A DNA stretch of 64,000 nt from positions 496,001-560,000 of the forward strand of contig CAYNRE010000070.1 in assembly GCA_964399535.1 (NCBI GenBank), given 5' to 3'. This document shows, piece by piece, positions 35,809-45,823 of the stretch (its first letter is position 1; every line of letters starts with the position of its first letter). A program made the translations under genes and the position numbers. A model generated the notes under the pieces. The model had not been told where the DNA came from. It did not search any database and saw only the letters and a list, made by a program, of their open reading frames with translations. The stretch is from CAYNRE01 sp964399535 (lineage in GTDB: Bacteria; Planctomycetota; Planctomycetia; Pirellulales; CAYNRE01).

Positions 35809-36344
35809 AGCCCCGCTCCTTTCGCGTGCTCCTCGATTTGCCTGATCGCATCAAGAGCCTTTTGATAGGCTGCCCGGGCGGCTGGATCGGTGGAATTCTT
35901 CAATTTCTCGGAATTGTTTCGAAGACCGCGAAGCGTGTCGTTCATCTTCTTCACGCGGTCCCAGAAACCGCCGCCGGGCTTTGGCACCGGGTTGCCTAAG
36001 GCGTCCCGCAAACTCCCAGTGAGGTCATGTGGTTTCAGGTGATCGCGAATAGCGTTGTCGATCTTCGACATCGCCCGCTGTTCAGCCTGTGAAAGCACAT
36101 TACTACTTGCGGCTCTCGGCAGCGGCACCCGAATTGCAAGTGGCGCGGACGGCGTCTCCGCGGCCATGCCGTAAGCCCGGCCGATGCCCTCCATGACGGG
36201 GTCAGCGACGAAGCTCCCGGCACCAGGCGAGGTAAAGCCGCCCCATTGTAGAGCCGACGTCGAGCCCGCCAAGCTGGCGATCGGAATCCAACTAGACGCA
36301 TAGCCCGACGTGCCGCCCGCGATGCCCACGATGCTTTCCGACAA
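35805..36344 (-). CDS. C-terminal toxin domain of a polymorphic toxin (Ntox28-like), headless
   Basis: This encodes 179 residues if a TTG at 36344 is used, but the frame stays open and protein-like upstream to about 36407 (TDQIAFGLSGFNPIQDRPLS), ending exactly at repeat copy B. The last roughly 90 residues (MSKIDNAIRDHLKPHDLTG, then SLRDALGNPVPKPGGGFWDR, VKKMNDTLRGLRNNSEKLKN) resemble the bacterial toxin 28 domain, a predicted RNase toxin found at C-termini of Rhs/CDI-type effectors. Residues before it resemble the connector after an Rhs or similar shell. No secretion or delivery region is present on either side, so this is a cassette without its carrier ('orphan' toxin-immunity module). Expression from the TTG is uncertain, as no clear ribosome binding site is seen. 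Confidence 0.7.
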   Translation of the reverse strand: MSESIVGIAGGTSGYASSWIPIASLAGSTSALQWGGFTSPGAGSFVADPVMEGIGRAYGMAAETPSAPLAIRVPLPRAASSNVLSQAEQRAMSKIDNAIRDHLKPHDLTGSLRDALGNPVPKPGGGFWDRVKKMNDTLRGLRNNSEKLKNSTDPAARAAYQKALDAIRQIEEHAKGAGL

Positions 36345-36407
36345 GCTGAGCGGGCGATCTTGGATCGGATTGAATCCGGAGAGCCCAAAGGCGATCTGGT
36401 CGGTCGC

Positions 36408-36525
36408 TGGGTGGCCCCGACAGAGGTCGGGGTGCCGAAGGCATAGGAGGTGTTCGAGGAACGGTTGCTCTACAAGTGGTTCCTCGCTCTAAGTGATGTC
36501 ATTCGCCAGCCTCTTGTCGCTGCGC
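36408..36525. repeat. 118-bp direct repeat, copy B
   Basis: It begins TGGGTGGCCCCGACAGAGGT and ends CCTCTTGTCGCTGCGC like copy A, same orientation. Differences are few: GGG/TAG, AAG/TGG, T/C, A/T, GCC/AGC. The open reading frame of the toxin stops being protein-like at this boundary, so the repeat junction truncated it. Confidence 0.85.
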
Positions 36526-37084
36526 ATGGAACCATCGCAACGCTCATGGAAGGCAGGAGGGAGCCTGCCCCACGGAGCCGGCCGGCCAGCCCCGGACCCG
36601 GCTGCCGCCCACGCACGGCCCATGCCACGCGCGGCCGTGGCTGCAATTCAAGCCGGCCCTAGGCTTTGGCCAACCCCTGGGGCTCCAGTGGCCCGCTGTA
36701 GTCGCCGAGCCTTGGGCCCCGGTCAGCGAGTGGGGAAATTCACCACGCCCACCCAAGGCGAACTCTCGCCGCTTTCTCGCAAGTTTTGTTTGCCAGCCCC
36801 CCCCAGACTCGGTAGTATCGGCGGTCGTTTGGCCCATTCTTCGGGGCAACGCGGGGGGCAAAGCTCGAGTCTGTCGGCATCGTGCCGGCTCGCTGGCTCG
36901 AGGGTTCCAAGTGGTTGCGCAGGGCCGGCCACTCACACGCCTTCGCTGCCAGGTAGCCTGCGCGGCGCGCCGTTCCGCGGGGACGTGTCGAGTTCCACAT
37001 ACCGCTTGACCAGCCGCCGCTACTCGATTGGCTTCACAACTCGGCTCGCTCCCAGGGCTGAATTCGACGGAAGGACACTGTGCC
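36526..37084. other. G+C-rich gap before the giant protein gene
   Basis: 560 bp with no supported gene. It should contain the promoter of the 7.8-kb gene; the only clear signal is GAAGGAC about 12 nt before the ATG at 37085. Confidence 0.4.
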
Positions 37085-40000
37085 ATGGCCTCCCTGTTCC
37101 AACTCGGTCGATTGCGATCATTAGGTTCGTCAACAACCGGGCGGCAGCGCAAGGCACGACGGATGGCCAGCGAACCGCTCGAAGCCCGCCAGCTTCTGGC
37201 CGTGACGGTCGCAGGCGCGGCCTGGCCCGATGACGAGTTGCAGGGTCCATTGTCTTTCGCCGAGCAACCCACCGGGCCGATCGAAGCCCCCGCTAGTTCA
37301 ACCGACGCGACCAGCCCGCTCCCCAGTTGGCCCGGGTTTTACGACGGATCGGGCAGAACCTTTTTCAGCCGCAACACGGCCGGGCAGGGGGTTTCCGACC
37401 AGACCACCACTCAGGTCGTAGCCGACGCCCAGTGGCAGGCCATCGTCGGCGATTGGGATGGCGATGGTTCGCAAACTCCGGGCTTCTACGACCCTCAGAC
37501 CGCCACGTTCCTGTTGCACAACGATCCGGCCGCGGCCTTACCGGAAATCGTTTTCAGTTTCGGCACCCCAGGTAGCCCGGCCTTGGCCGTGGTGGGCGAC
37601 TGGGACGGCAATGGCCGCGATGGCGTCGGCCTTTACGATCCCTCGACGAGCCATTGGCAACTGAAGAACGTGCTCGTTTCCGGGTCGGCCGACGTTTGGT
37701 TCGACTATGGGCCTAGCGGCAACGACTGGGCCCCTCTGGCTGGCGACTGGAATGGCGACGGGCGCGACGGCGTCGGCTTTTTCGACCCCGAGCTGGCCCA
37801 ATGGTTCTTTAAGAATGGCTTGAGCCAAGGGCTTTCCGATACCACCTTTTTCTACGGGCACAGCGGCGGAAGCTGGAACGCGCTGGTCGGCGATTGGAAC
37901 GGCGACGGCCGCGACTCGGCCGGTTTCTACGACCGCTCGGTCAGCCAATGGTTTCTGAAGAACGGCAACAGCCAGGGGCTTTCCGATACCACCTTCTTCT
38001 ATGGACCCGCCGGCAACACTTGGCACCCGCTGGCCGGGCACTGGACCGGCCTGGCCACGCCAGCCGGCGGCCAACCCCCGCTGGGGCTTTCCTACCTGGT
38101 CGCCGGCAACGGCCCTAACCAGGTAGCGACCACCACGTTCGATTTGCTCGTGGTGGGGGGGCGGTTCCATAACGAAGTCGGCACCTTTCTGGTGCAAGAC
38201 GCAGCGGGAAGAATCGGCAACCTGTACCCCGGCGACCCGGGCTACGCCCTGGCCGCGCTCGCTGGCGGCTCGCACCAGGTTCTGTTTCCCACCGATGCCC
38301 TGGCGGGGCGCTCCGTGTCGCTGGCGGTTCCCAGCGGGCTGCGGCTGGGGCTGTACCTGATACAAGACCGCACGGCCGAAGAGTATTTGGCGCTGAATCC
38401 CACGGGCGACCCGACCCGTTGGCCGCCCGCGTTTTTCGGCTTTCCCGCCGGCAACCCCGACGGAGTGCCCCAGGTGCTGAGCCGGCCGAACCAGGTATTT
38501 GCCTGGGAAGACAAGGGGCTCGACGGCGACCGCGACTTCGACGACTCGATTGGCCGGGTGCGTTTTACCGCCTGGCGCTCGGTGCCCGAGGCGGACCAGA
38601 TCGGGGTAACCCTTGGGCTCGATCCGGAGCACGACACACCGCCCACGGGCGATTCGACCACGACCGCGGCGCTGGTCGGATTGATCGGCGAGACCGCGCC
38701 GGGGGCCCTGGTCGAGTTGCTCGGTAGCGGGCTGGCGACGGTGGCCGATGGCTCGGGACAGTTCCGCTTCGACCTGGTTCCGCTGGCGCTGGGAGCCAAC
38801 GGGTTTCAGGTTCGGGCCGCGACCGCCGACGGCCGCTTGGGGCTGGCAGGCACGAGCGTCACGCGAGAAACGCCGCCCGACGTGGAAGAGGCCTCGGCCC
38901 GCATCGCGAGCATTTCGCCGGCCAATGGTTCCCAGTTAGTGAGCCTGACCCGGGAAACCGTGGTGCACTTCGATCACCCGATCGCCCCCGATTCGGTCAC
39001 CGAAGAAACCTTTTACGCCGTGGCCAAGGGGCAGCGTCTGGCCGGCCACGTTCGGGTATCGCCGACGGGGCTGTTTGCCACGCTGTTTTACGATGCCCCG
39101 TTGCCGGAATCGACCGAGGTGCGGGTGTACGTCGACGGCGACCATTTGCTCGCGGCCGATGGGCGCCCGCTCGACGGCGACGGCGATGGACAGGCCGGCG
39201 GAGTTGGCATGTCCGATTTCCGCACCCTGCCCCTGACGTTCATTCCGGGCACGGCGGTGTACGGCTATGTCTACGACAGCTACAACCGGAACGCCGACGG
39301 GTCGAACATCCCGGTGGTGGGGGCCACGATCTCACTCGACGCCCGGCCCGACGTGATGGCCGTGACCGACGAAGACGGGTTCTTCGAACTGACAACGCCC
39401 GAGGGGCTGCCGGCGCCCGAATTCTTCGTTCACATCGACGGCAGCACCGCCGTGGGAGCCCCCAACGGCACGGTTTATGCCACGCTCGGAAAGCCCTTCC
39501 ATACGGTACCGGGCCAGCGGGTGCCGTTGGCCATGGCCAACGGCACGCCGTTCGACATTTTCCTGCCGCCGATGGCCCTGGGCGACGTGGTTCCACTGGA
39601 CCCGAGCGCCAACACCGTCGTGCGGCTGGGCGCGTACGCCCAGAATCAGATTCAGCAGTTGACCATGGGGCCCGGCGCGCTCTTCACGCCGGAAGAAGCG
39701 CAGCGGATTATCGACACCTTGCAAGTGATCTACCCGGCCGGCTCGGCTCAAGATGCCCAAGGCAACCCAGCCACGCTGGCGACGGTGATTCCGGTCGATC
39801 CCAGCCGGCTGCCCGCGCCACTTCCGCCCACGGTCAACCCGAGGCTGGTGATCTCGGTTCAGGCCGGCTCGGCGGCCGGGTTCAACCTGGCGGGCGGCAG
39901 CACGAATTTCGACGTTCCGGCCCCGGTCGTGTTCCCCAATCTGGAGGGGCTGCTTCCGGGCGACCGGCCCGCCCTCTGGTCGTTCGACCACGACGCCGGC

Positions 40001-43000
40001 GCCTGGATTCCGATTGGCACCGGCACCGTCACGCCCGACGGTCAGGCCATCGTGAGCGACCCTGGGGTGGGCATCTTGGCGCCAGGCTGGCACTTTTCCT
40101 CACCGCCGCAGAACTGGACCGGCAGCGGCAACGAGCCGCAGAGGCCCATGACCGACGAACCGCCGCCGATGGTTTTCCAGCAGCTACTGCACACCGGCGA
40201 CAGCGACACGCTCAGCTTCGAGTTCACCGCCCCCAGCGATGGGGCTCATCCCCGGCCCGGCCAGCACGACCCGCCGGGGCCCAACCCGCCATCGCGGGTC
40301 GTCACGATAACGGTCGACGGGCCACTGGCCGACTACTACAAGGCCAAAGACGGCGGTGGCGTGCGGAGCGGAACGTGGACGCTACGTCCGGGCGACGCCG
40401 ACCTGACGATTTCATCCGAGCTGAAAACGCTCGACGAACTGAAGACCGATATCAACGGCGCCAAGCCCTTTGACCTGAGCTACCTGTATGGCTCGAAAAT
40501 CAAGGTTCGCGAGGTACTGACCGCGGGCGACGGTTCCAAACAGATCACCACGCGGATCGTGTTTCCGTATCTGTTGATCGACGCTACCGACGACCGCCAC
40601 GACGACGGCACGCTGTCGTTCGCTCCCACGGCCAACGACGGCGCCAATGGCGCCGTGCGCACGGTTCCCCTGGTGGTAAAAGCCGGGGCCTCGAAACCAC
40701 AGCTCTCGGTCAGCGGCGGCAACGGCTTTACCCGCGCGGGCGACCTGCTCTCGTTCGACCCGGCCTCGACCGGGAATCTGACCGCCATGCTCCAGGTGCG
40801 CGAGCCCATGAACAATCAACTGGCGGGCTCGGTATCGCTGGCGGGCCAGGCGGTCGATCGGCAGGGCTGGTACATGGACGCCACCTCGTTCGAGACGCTG
40901 TTGGCGGCCATCGCGGCCGACTCCACGGGCACGGTCTTCCCCACGATCACCGCGCACGACCGTGCCCTCGTCGATACCCGGACCGAACGCGACGCGCTAT
41001 ACACGGCCATCGCCAACCGTACCGATTTCCTCTACTCCAGCGTGGGACAGGGGATCTATCAGGCCACGGGAACGGGTGCCAATGTCCTCACGATCACCTT
41101 TGCTCAGACGACGAGCGCAACTTTGTTAGGAGGAGCGACTGGTTCATTGACCACAGCCGATATCGGCCAGGCCACGATCGTCGACGTCTACAACCACCGT
41201 AACGACTATGGCCGCTACGAGCGGGCCTTCCGCGCCGCCAAGGAAGTCAACAAGCAGCTCTCGGGCTCGATTAACTTCTACCTGCAGAACTTCTTCGACG
41301 GCACGATCACCACGAATGGACTGTCGAATACCCTAGGAAAAACAACGGCGCACGAGGTCGGCCACCACCTGGGCCTGTTTCACACGAACACGGCCAACTG
41401 GGCCGGCCCAGCCGGCGGCGCCAACGATATTATGCGGCAGGGGCTCGACATCCCCGGAACACTCCGTTTCCGGCTCACCTTGGAAGCCGCCAAGCTGGGC
41501 GTGCACGGCAACTACACCGCCCGCGAGGCCGACAAAGCCATTGCCTACTACGCCTTGCCCGGGGTCGGTTCGCACGACACCAACAATGGAGAGGAAGATG
41601 GCGACATTGGCCCGGGTATACCACTGTTCGATGAACCGACCCTGGGGGTGATCGACTCGTTCGGGGCCATCGTCACCAGCACTGCCGTGTTCGACCCGGT
41701 CATTGCCGACGGAGCAGGGGGGGAACTGGGCAGCATGGTCTGGACGGTCGGAAACTTCGGCCCGGGAGAAATCCACATCACCTCGGTGAGCCTGGGCCCC
41801 GGCAGCCCCGAAATTGGCCTGGCTCAGGACCCCAGCGGCTTGGCCTTCTCCGGCGACCTGACCGCGGCCCTCGAGTTGCAGTACGACCCGATCGAGGCCG
41901 GCAGCGACGAACGCGAGCTGTTGATCACCACCGACACGGGCGAGGTAATCCGCGTCTTGATCCAGGCGACTGCCTTGGCGGTCGACCCGCTGATCTCGTC
42001 CGACGCGCCCAACAACAACCTGGGCGGCGTGGCGCTGGGCAGTTCGGTCGAGAATGCATCGCTGGCCACGATCGTAAATCAGGGGAGCCAGGACCTGGTG
42101 CTCTCGAACATCGCGCTTGCCCGCGGCAGCGAAGACTTCCAGGTCCTCGGTTTCGATTCCCAGTCGCCCGTTACGCTGGCGCCCGGCGAGTCGTACGAGT
42201 TGGCCATCGCGTTTCACCCCAGCCGCGTCGGGCTTCGCCCGGGAACCGTGGAGCTAACCACCAACGATCCGTTGCATCCCACCTATTCGCTGGGTGTCGT
42301 CGGAACCGGCATTCCCACCGGCGGCATCGATTTCGACTGGGGCGGCGACTACGTCGCGATGACCAATCGCGGGTTCACCCAGCGGACCGTCAGCAACCTG
42401 GCCGGCGGTTTCGTCTTCAACGCCAACGTGTTTACCGCGTATAGCCTGGCGATTTTCGACCCCGTGAGCGGACTGATCGCCGACGACCAAGGCATAACCG
42501 GTCCCTCGGGCGCCTATACCGATATGACCTCGGCCCTGATCTTTCACGCCAGCGACGCGCCCGATTCGGACTACGACGGCCTTCCCGACGACATCGAATT
42601 CGCGATCGGAACCGCCGCGGGCAACCCCGATTCCGACGGAGACGGCGTCGACGATCTGGCCGAGATCACTCAAGGGCTCAACCCGTTGGGCGAGGTGGGT
42701 TTTCCAACGGGCGTGATCTCGAACTTGCCCCTGAACGGCCCCGCCGAGGGCCTGGCCGTGGAGAACGACTTGATCTATGCCGCCACGGGCTCGGGCGGCT
42801 TGGCCATTGTCGATGGCCAGCAGTTCAACAACCCCATTCTGCTGGGCCAGCTCGATCTGAGTGGAAACGCGACCGGAGTCGCGGTCGATACTGCCCGCGC
42901 GGTCGCCGCGGTCGCCACGGGCAGCGCCCTGGCCCTGGTCGATGTGAGCGACCCCATGCTTCCAGCGCTGAGCCGCACGGTTGGCATCCCCGCCTCACAA

Positions 43001-44914
43001 GTCGAGATCCACGGGGGGCTGGCCTTCGTAACGGGCGATGCTTTCCTGCGGGCGGTCGACCTGGCCACGGGCGACGTCGTGCAAACGCTGCTGCTACCCG
43101 GTTCGGGCACTCCGACCGACCTGGCCCGGCAGGGCAATTTACTCTTCGTGTACCAATCGGGCAGCGATTTGCTCTCGGTGATCGATATCGGCAGCGAGGG
43201 TCAGGCGGCGGTGGTAGGCCAGCTTTCGGTCAGCATTGCTTCGAGCGATATCGGCCTGTTCGCCGGCAACGACACGGTTTGGCTCATCGGCAGCGGTCTG
43301 CGCACGGTCGACGTTGCCGATCCGGCCCACCCGGTCCTGGTGGGCCTGCCCCAAGACGGCAACGACTTCTTCACGGCCCGCCGCGCGGCGCTGAATGGCT
43401 CGGGGCTGGGGCTGGTGTTACCCGACGGCGGGTCAGCGGTGTCGCTGCACGACCTAGCCGAACGCACCCAGGTCGGGGCGGAAAGCTTCCTGAATACGTT
43501 TCCCCTTTCGGCGGCGGCCCGGAGCGTGGCGATCAGCCGCGGTATCGGCTATGTCGGTACTTCCGCCGGACTGGAAGTGGTGAACTACCGTTCGTTCGAT
43601 GCGCTTGGCCAACCGCCGACGGTGGAACTTACGGTCGATGCCATCGACGCCGACCCGGGCACCCCGGGTTTGCAGGTGTTGGAGGGCAGAACGATCTCGT
43701 TCGCGGCCCGAACCTCGGACGACGTTCAGGTGCGGATGGTCGAGCTGCTGGCCGACGGCCAGGTCGTGGCCACCGACGTGGCCTATCCCTTCGATTTCTC
43801 GGTCCCCGCAATGGGTGCGCAGTTGGGCGCGGCGGCCGCTGCTTATCAACTTCGAGCCACCGACACCGGCGGAAATACCAGTCTCTCATTCACGGCCGAG
43901 ATCGGCATCGTGCCCGATACCTTCCCGCCGGAAATCGTCTCGATCGATCCGGCCGACGGGGGCCAGCGCTACGTTGGCCAGCGCTCGGTCCGGGTCCGGT
44001 TCAACGAGCCACTGGCCGATGCGAGCATCGCGGCCGGTGTTTTCCAGCTCGTTTCGGCGGGCCCTGACCAACTTCTGGGAACGGGGGACGACACCACCTT
44101 GGCGGTAGCTCCCCAGCTTCGCGACGACGGGCGGCTCGTGCAGTTGACGTTCGACCCGCTCACGGCTGGGCAATACCAATTGAGCATCGACCAGGGGCTG
44201 GTGTCCGATCGTTCGGGAAACCCCCTGAGCAACGCGCCTCTGACGAGCACCTTCCTGGTGGTCGAGCTCGACGCCTCGACCGAGTTCCTGCCCTTTGGCA
44301 CCGAGATTCAGGATATTCGCTTCGACGACGTCTCGGTCTCGGCCGGACCGCTGCCGTTCACGTTTGACTATTTCGGCCAGCCGGTGGCCGGCCCGATGTA
44401 CGTCACCTCCAACGGAGTGATCGAGTTCAACGCCAACTCGATCGGCGGCTCGTACAGCAACGGGGCCCTACCGCGCTCCAGCGCGGTCGACGCCGTGTTT
44501 GCCCTCTGGGACGATCACTACCCGCCGGCCGGTGGACGGATCGGCTTGTACGACGGCGACGGCGTTCGGGCCATAACCTGGGAGAATCTGCCGCACTACG
44601 GCAACCGCTCGGTATCCGCCACCTTCCAGGTGGCCCTGTTGGCCAACGGCACGATCCAGATTCGTTATGGCGATGTCACCCTGGGCGACGGCGGCGCCAC
44701 GATCGGAATCCAAGGCGGCGATAGTGCCGTGGTGCCCGATCCCGGCCAGATCGCCAACAAAGAGGTCGATTTCGGCGTCACCAGCAGCGGTGGTCAGCTC
44801 AACTCCGGCGGCCTGGACCGGCTGGACGAGATCGAAGACGCCAACGACCTCTTGCAGTTCATACCCGACGGCCAAGGGAGCTACACGCTGGTCCACAATC
44901 CGCGCCGCGATTAA
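37085..44914 (+). CDS. Giant multidomain surface protein with metzincin-type protease motif
   Basis: This encodes 2609 residues. The N-terminus SEPLEARQLLAVTVAGA is the LEPR-xLL motif of planctomycete giant exported proteins. Domains in rough order: FG-GAP/VCBS-like repeats with DWNGDGRDGVGFFDP (about 80-320); Big_5-like (about 600-705) and carboxypeptidase-regulatory-like (about 720-830) beta domains; a zincin region with HEVGHHLGLFH at 1423-1433 (H-E-x-x-H-x-x-G-x-x-H) and a downstream IMRQG Met-turn; choice-of-anchor-D-type domains (about 1635-1740); thrombospondin type 3-like calcium repeats DSDYDGLPDD and DSDGDGVDD (about 1827-1868); LVIVD-like propeller repeats (about 1880-2170); an Ig-like (2180-2275) and another Big_5-like domain (2280-2395); and a nidogen-like C-terminal beta domain. 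It is a probable adhesin with protease activity. The start is fixed by GAAGGAC. Confidence 0.88.
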   Translation: MASLFQLGRLRSLGSSTTGRQRKARRMASEPLEARQLLAVTVAGAAWPDDELQGPLSFAEQPTGPIEAPASSTDATSPLPSWPGFYDGSGRTFFSRNTAGQGVSDQTTTQVVADAQWQAIVGDWDGDGSQTPGFYDPQTATFLLHNDPAAALPEIVFSFGTPGSPALAVVGDWDGNGRDGVGLYDPSTSHWQLKNVLVSGSADVWFDYGPSGNDWAPLAGDWNGDGRDGVGFFDPELAQWFFKNGLSQGLSDTTFFYGHSGGSWNALVGDWNGDGRDSAGFYDRSVSQWFLKNGNSQGLSDTTFFYGPAGNTWHPLAGHWTGLATPAGGQPPLGLSYLVAGNGPNQVATTTFDLLVVGGRFHNEVGTFLVQDAAGRIGNLYPGDPGYALAALAGGSHQVLFPTDALAGRSVSLAVPSGLRLGLYLIQDRTAEEYLALNPTGDPTRWPPAFFGFPAGNPDGVPQVLSRPNQVFAWEDKGLDGDRDFDDSIGRVRFTAWRSVPEADQIGVTLGLDPEHDTPPTGDSTTTAALVGLIGETAPGALVELLGSGLATVADGSGQFRFDLVPLALGANGFQVRAATADGRLGLAGTSVTRETPPDVEEASARIASISPANGSQLVSLTRETVVHFDHPIAPDSVTEETFYAVAKGQRLAGHVRVSPTGLFATLFYDAPLPESTEVRVYVDGDHLLAADGRPLDGDGDGQAGGVGMSDFRTLPLTFIPGTAVYGYVYDSYNRNADGSNIPVVGATISLDARPDVMAVTDEDGFFELTTPEGLPAPEFFVHIDGSTAVGAPNGTVYATLGKPFHTVPGQRVPLAMANGTPFDIFLPPMALGDVVPLDPSANTVVRLGAYAQNQIQQLTMGPGALFTPEEAQRIIDTLQVIYPAGSAQDAQGNPATLATVIPVDPSRLPAPLPPTVNPRLVISVQAGSAAGFNLAGGSTNFDVPAPVVFPNLEGLLPGDRPALWSFDHDAGAWIPIGTGTVTPDGQAIVSDPGVGILAPGWHFSSPPQNWTGSGNEPQRPMTDEPPPMVFQQLLHTGDSDTLSFEFTAPSDGAHPRPGQHDPPGPNPPSRVVTITVDGPLADYYKAKDGGGVRSGTWTLRPGDADLTISSELKTLDELKTDINGAKPFDLSYLYGSKIKVREVLTAGDGSKQITTRIVFPYLLIDATDDRHDDGTLSFAPTANDGANGAVRTVPLVVKAGASKPQLSVSGGNGFTRAGDLLSFDPASTGNLTAMLQVREPMNNQLAGSVSLAGQAVDRQGWYMDATSFETLLAAIAADSTGTVFPTITAHDRALVDTRTERDALYTAIANRTDFLYSSVGQGIYQATGTGANVLTITFAQTTSATLLGGATGSLTTADIGQATIVDVYNHRNDYGRYERAFRAAKEVNKQLSGSINFYLQNFFDGTITTNGLSNTLGKTTAHEVGHHLGLFHTNTANWAGPAGGANDIMRQGLDIPGTLRFRLTLEAAKLGVHGNYTAREADKAIAYYALPGVGSHDTNNGEEDGDIGPGIPLFDEPTLGVIDSFGAIVTSTAVFDPVIADGAGGELGSMVWTVGNFGPGEIHITSVSLGPGSPEIGLAQDPSGLAFSGDLTAALELQYDPIEAGSDERELLITTDTGEVIRVLIQATALAVDPLISSDAPNNNLGGVALGSSVENASLATIVNQGSQDLVLSNIALARGSEDFQVLGFDSQSPVTLAPGESYELAIAFHPSRVGLRPGTVELTTNDPLHPTYSLGVVGTGIPTGGIDFDWGGDYVAMTNRGFTQRTVSNLAGGFVFNANVFTAYSLAIFDPVSGLIADDQGITGPSGAYTDMTSALIFHASDAPDSDYDGLPDDIEFAIGTAAGNPDSDGDGVDDLAEITQGLNPLGEVGFPTGVISNLPLNGPAEGLAVENDLIYAATGSGGLAIVDGQQFNNPILLGQLDLSGNATGVAVDTARAVAAVATGSALALVDVSDPMLPALSRTVGIPASQVEIHGGLAFVTGDAFLRAVDLATGDVVQTLLLPGSGTPTDLARQGNLLFVYQSGSDLLSVIDIGSEGQAAVVGQLSVSIASSDIGLFAGNDTVWLIGSGLRTVDVADPAHPVLVGLPQDGNDFFTARRAALNGSGLGLVLPDGGSAVSLHDLAERTQVGAESFLNTFPLSAAARSVAISRGIGYVGTSAGLEVVNYRSFDALGQPPTVELTVDAIDADPGTPGLQVLEGRTISFAARTSDDVQVRMVELLADGQVVATDVAYPFDFSVPAMGAQLGAAAAAYQLRATDTGGNTSLSFTAEIGIVPDTFPPEIVSIDPADGGQRYVGQRSVRVRFNEPLADASIAAGVFQLVSAGPDQLLGTGDDTTLAVAPQLRDDGRLVQLTFDPLTAGQYQLSIDQGLVSDRSGNPLSNAPLTSTFLVVELDASTEFLPFGTEIQDIRFDDVSVSAGPLPFTFDYFGQPVAGPMYVTSNGVIEFNANSIGGSYSNGALPRSSAVDAVFALWDDHYPPAGGRIGLYDGDGVRAITWENLPHYGNRSVSATFQVALLANGTIQIRYGDVTLGDGGATIGIQGGDSAVVPDPGQIANKEVDFGVTSSGGQLNSGGLDRLDEIEDANDLLQFIPDGQGSYTLVHNPRRD

Positions 44915-44935
44915 GGGCGAGGGGCCCGCTCGCCC
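44915..44935 (+). terminator. Small hairpin immediately after the giant gene
   Basis: GGGCGAG (44915-44921) pairs with CTCGCCC (44929-44935) around a 7-nt loop, starting at the base after the stop codon. No T-run. The following 520 bp to the tRNA contain no gene. Confidence 0.4.
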
Positions 44936-45183
44936 GGCCGACGCATCAGCCACGCGACGACCAGAATGCTCATCGCTCAGGCTCCGACCCGACCGATGAG
45001 AGCAGCCTTGTGCAGTCGCATAGTTCCACCGCAGTGCCCTCTCCACGTACGCAGTGGGCAGGCCGATCTCGCCCGAGCCGGCGCAGCACTGTGGTTCGAT
45101 CGTGAACGCCGGGTCGCCCCAACCCACAAAGTGCGGCACGGTTGCCAGACTGCCCGAGACAAGAAGGGGTTTCAATAGCTTCT

Positions 45184-45200
45184 AGTGCCTTCGGCACCCC
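45184..45200. repeat. Half REP-like element, inverted
   Basis: AGTGCCTTCGGCACCCC is the reverse complement of the right arm (GGGGTGCCGAAGGCA) of the repeats at 35219 and 36408, minus the first hairpin. It suggests a genome-wide palindromic repeat family. Confidence 0.4.
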
Positions 45201-45456
45201 AGCTCGTGCAGGGAGAAGCGCCCGGGCCGGTCACCCGAAGCGGCCCACGGAACCAAGATCGCGACGTTAATGGCGAGCGGGCGGAACCGTCGCGACCGAC
45301 GGAGAGCGCCGCGGGGGGTTAGGGAAAACTCTCGTCGAGGAGCGATTCGCCGCAGGTCGTTGCGGCCATCGGCCAAAACGCGGAACGCCCGGCCGCCGAA
45401 CTCTCGGCACCGGGCGTTAACTGGTGGGCCGGTCCGATTCGCGACCAGCCAAAAAG

Positions 45457-45529
<73 letters not shown>

Positions 45530-45823
45530 ATCTCGCGGCGGCGGGGCCAGGAGACCGAGCGGAAAAGGCCCTTGGAAGCCCCTCCGGATCGCACCTGCAC
45601 CAGCCGCACGCTGGGAATAACCTATCGCACTGAGGCGTTTCTCACAAGATGGCTGCCAAGCGGGGTTTCCGACCGTTTTTCGCCCTCCCAGCGGGCCCCG
45701 GTAAGCCAACGGCGCTGACCGACTTTGCCTTCCCGCCAGGCCCGCGCACCGAAGGGGTCCTGTTCGGAACGCGAGCCGAACCGGCCAACGAGCCACCCCC
45801 GGCCGGGGCATCGACCGTTGGCG

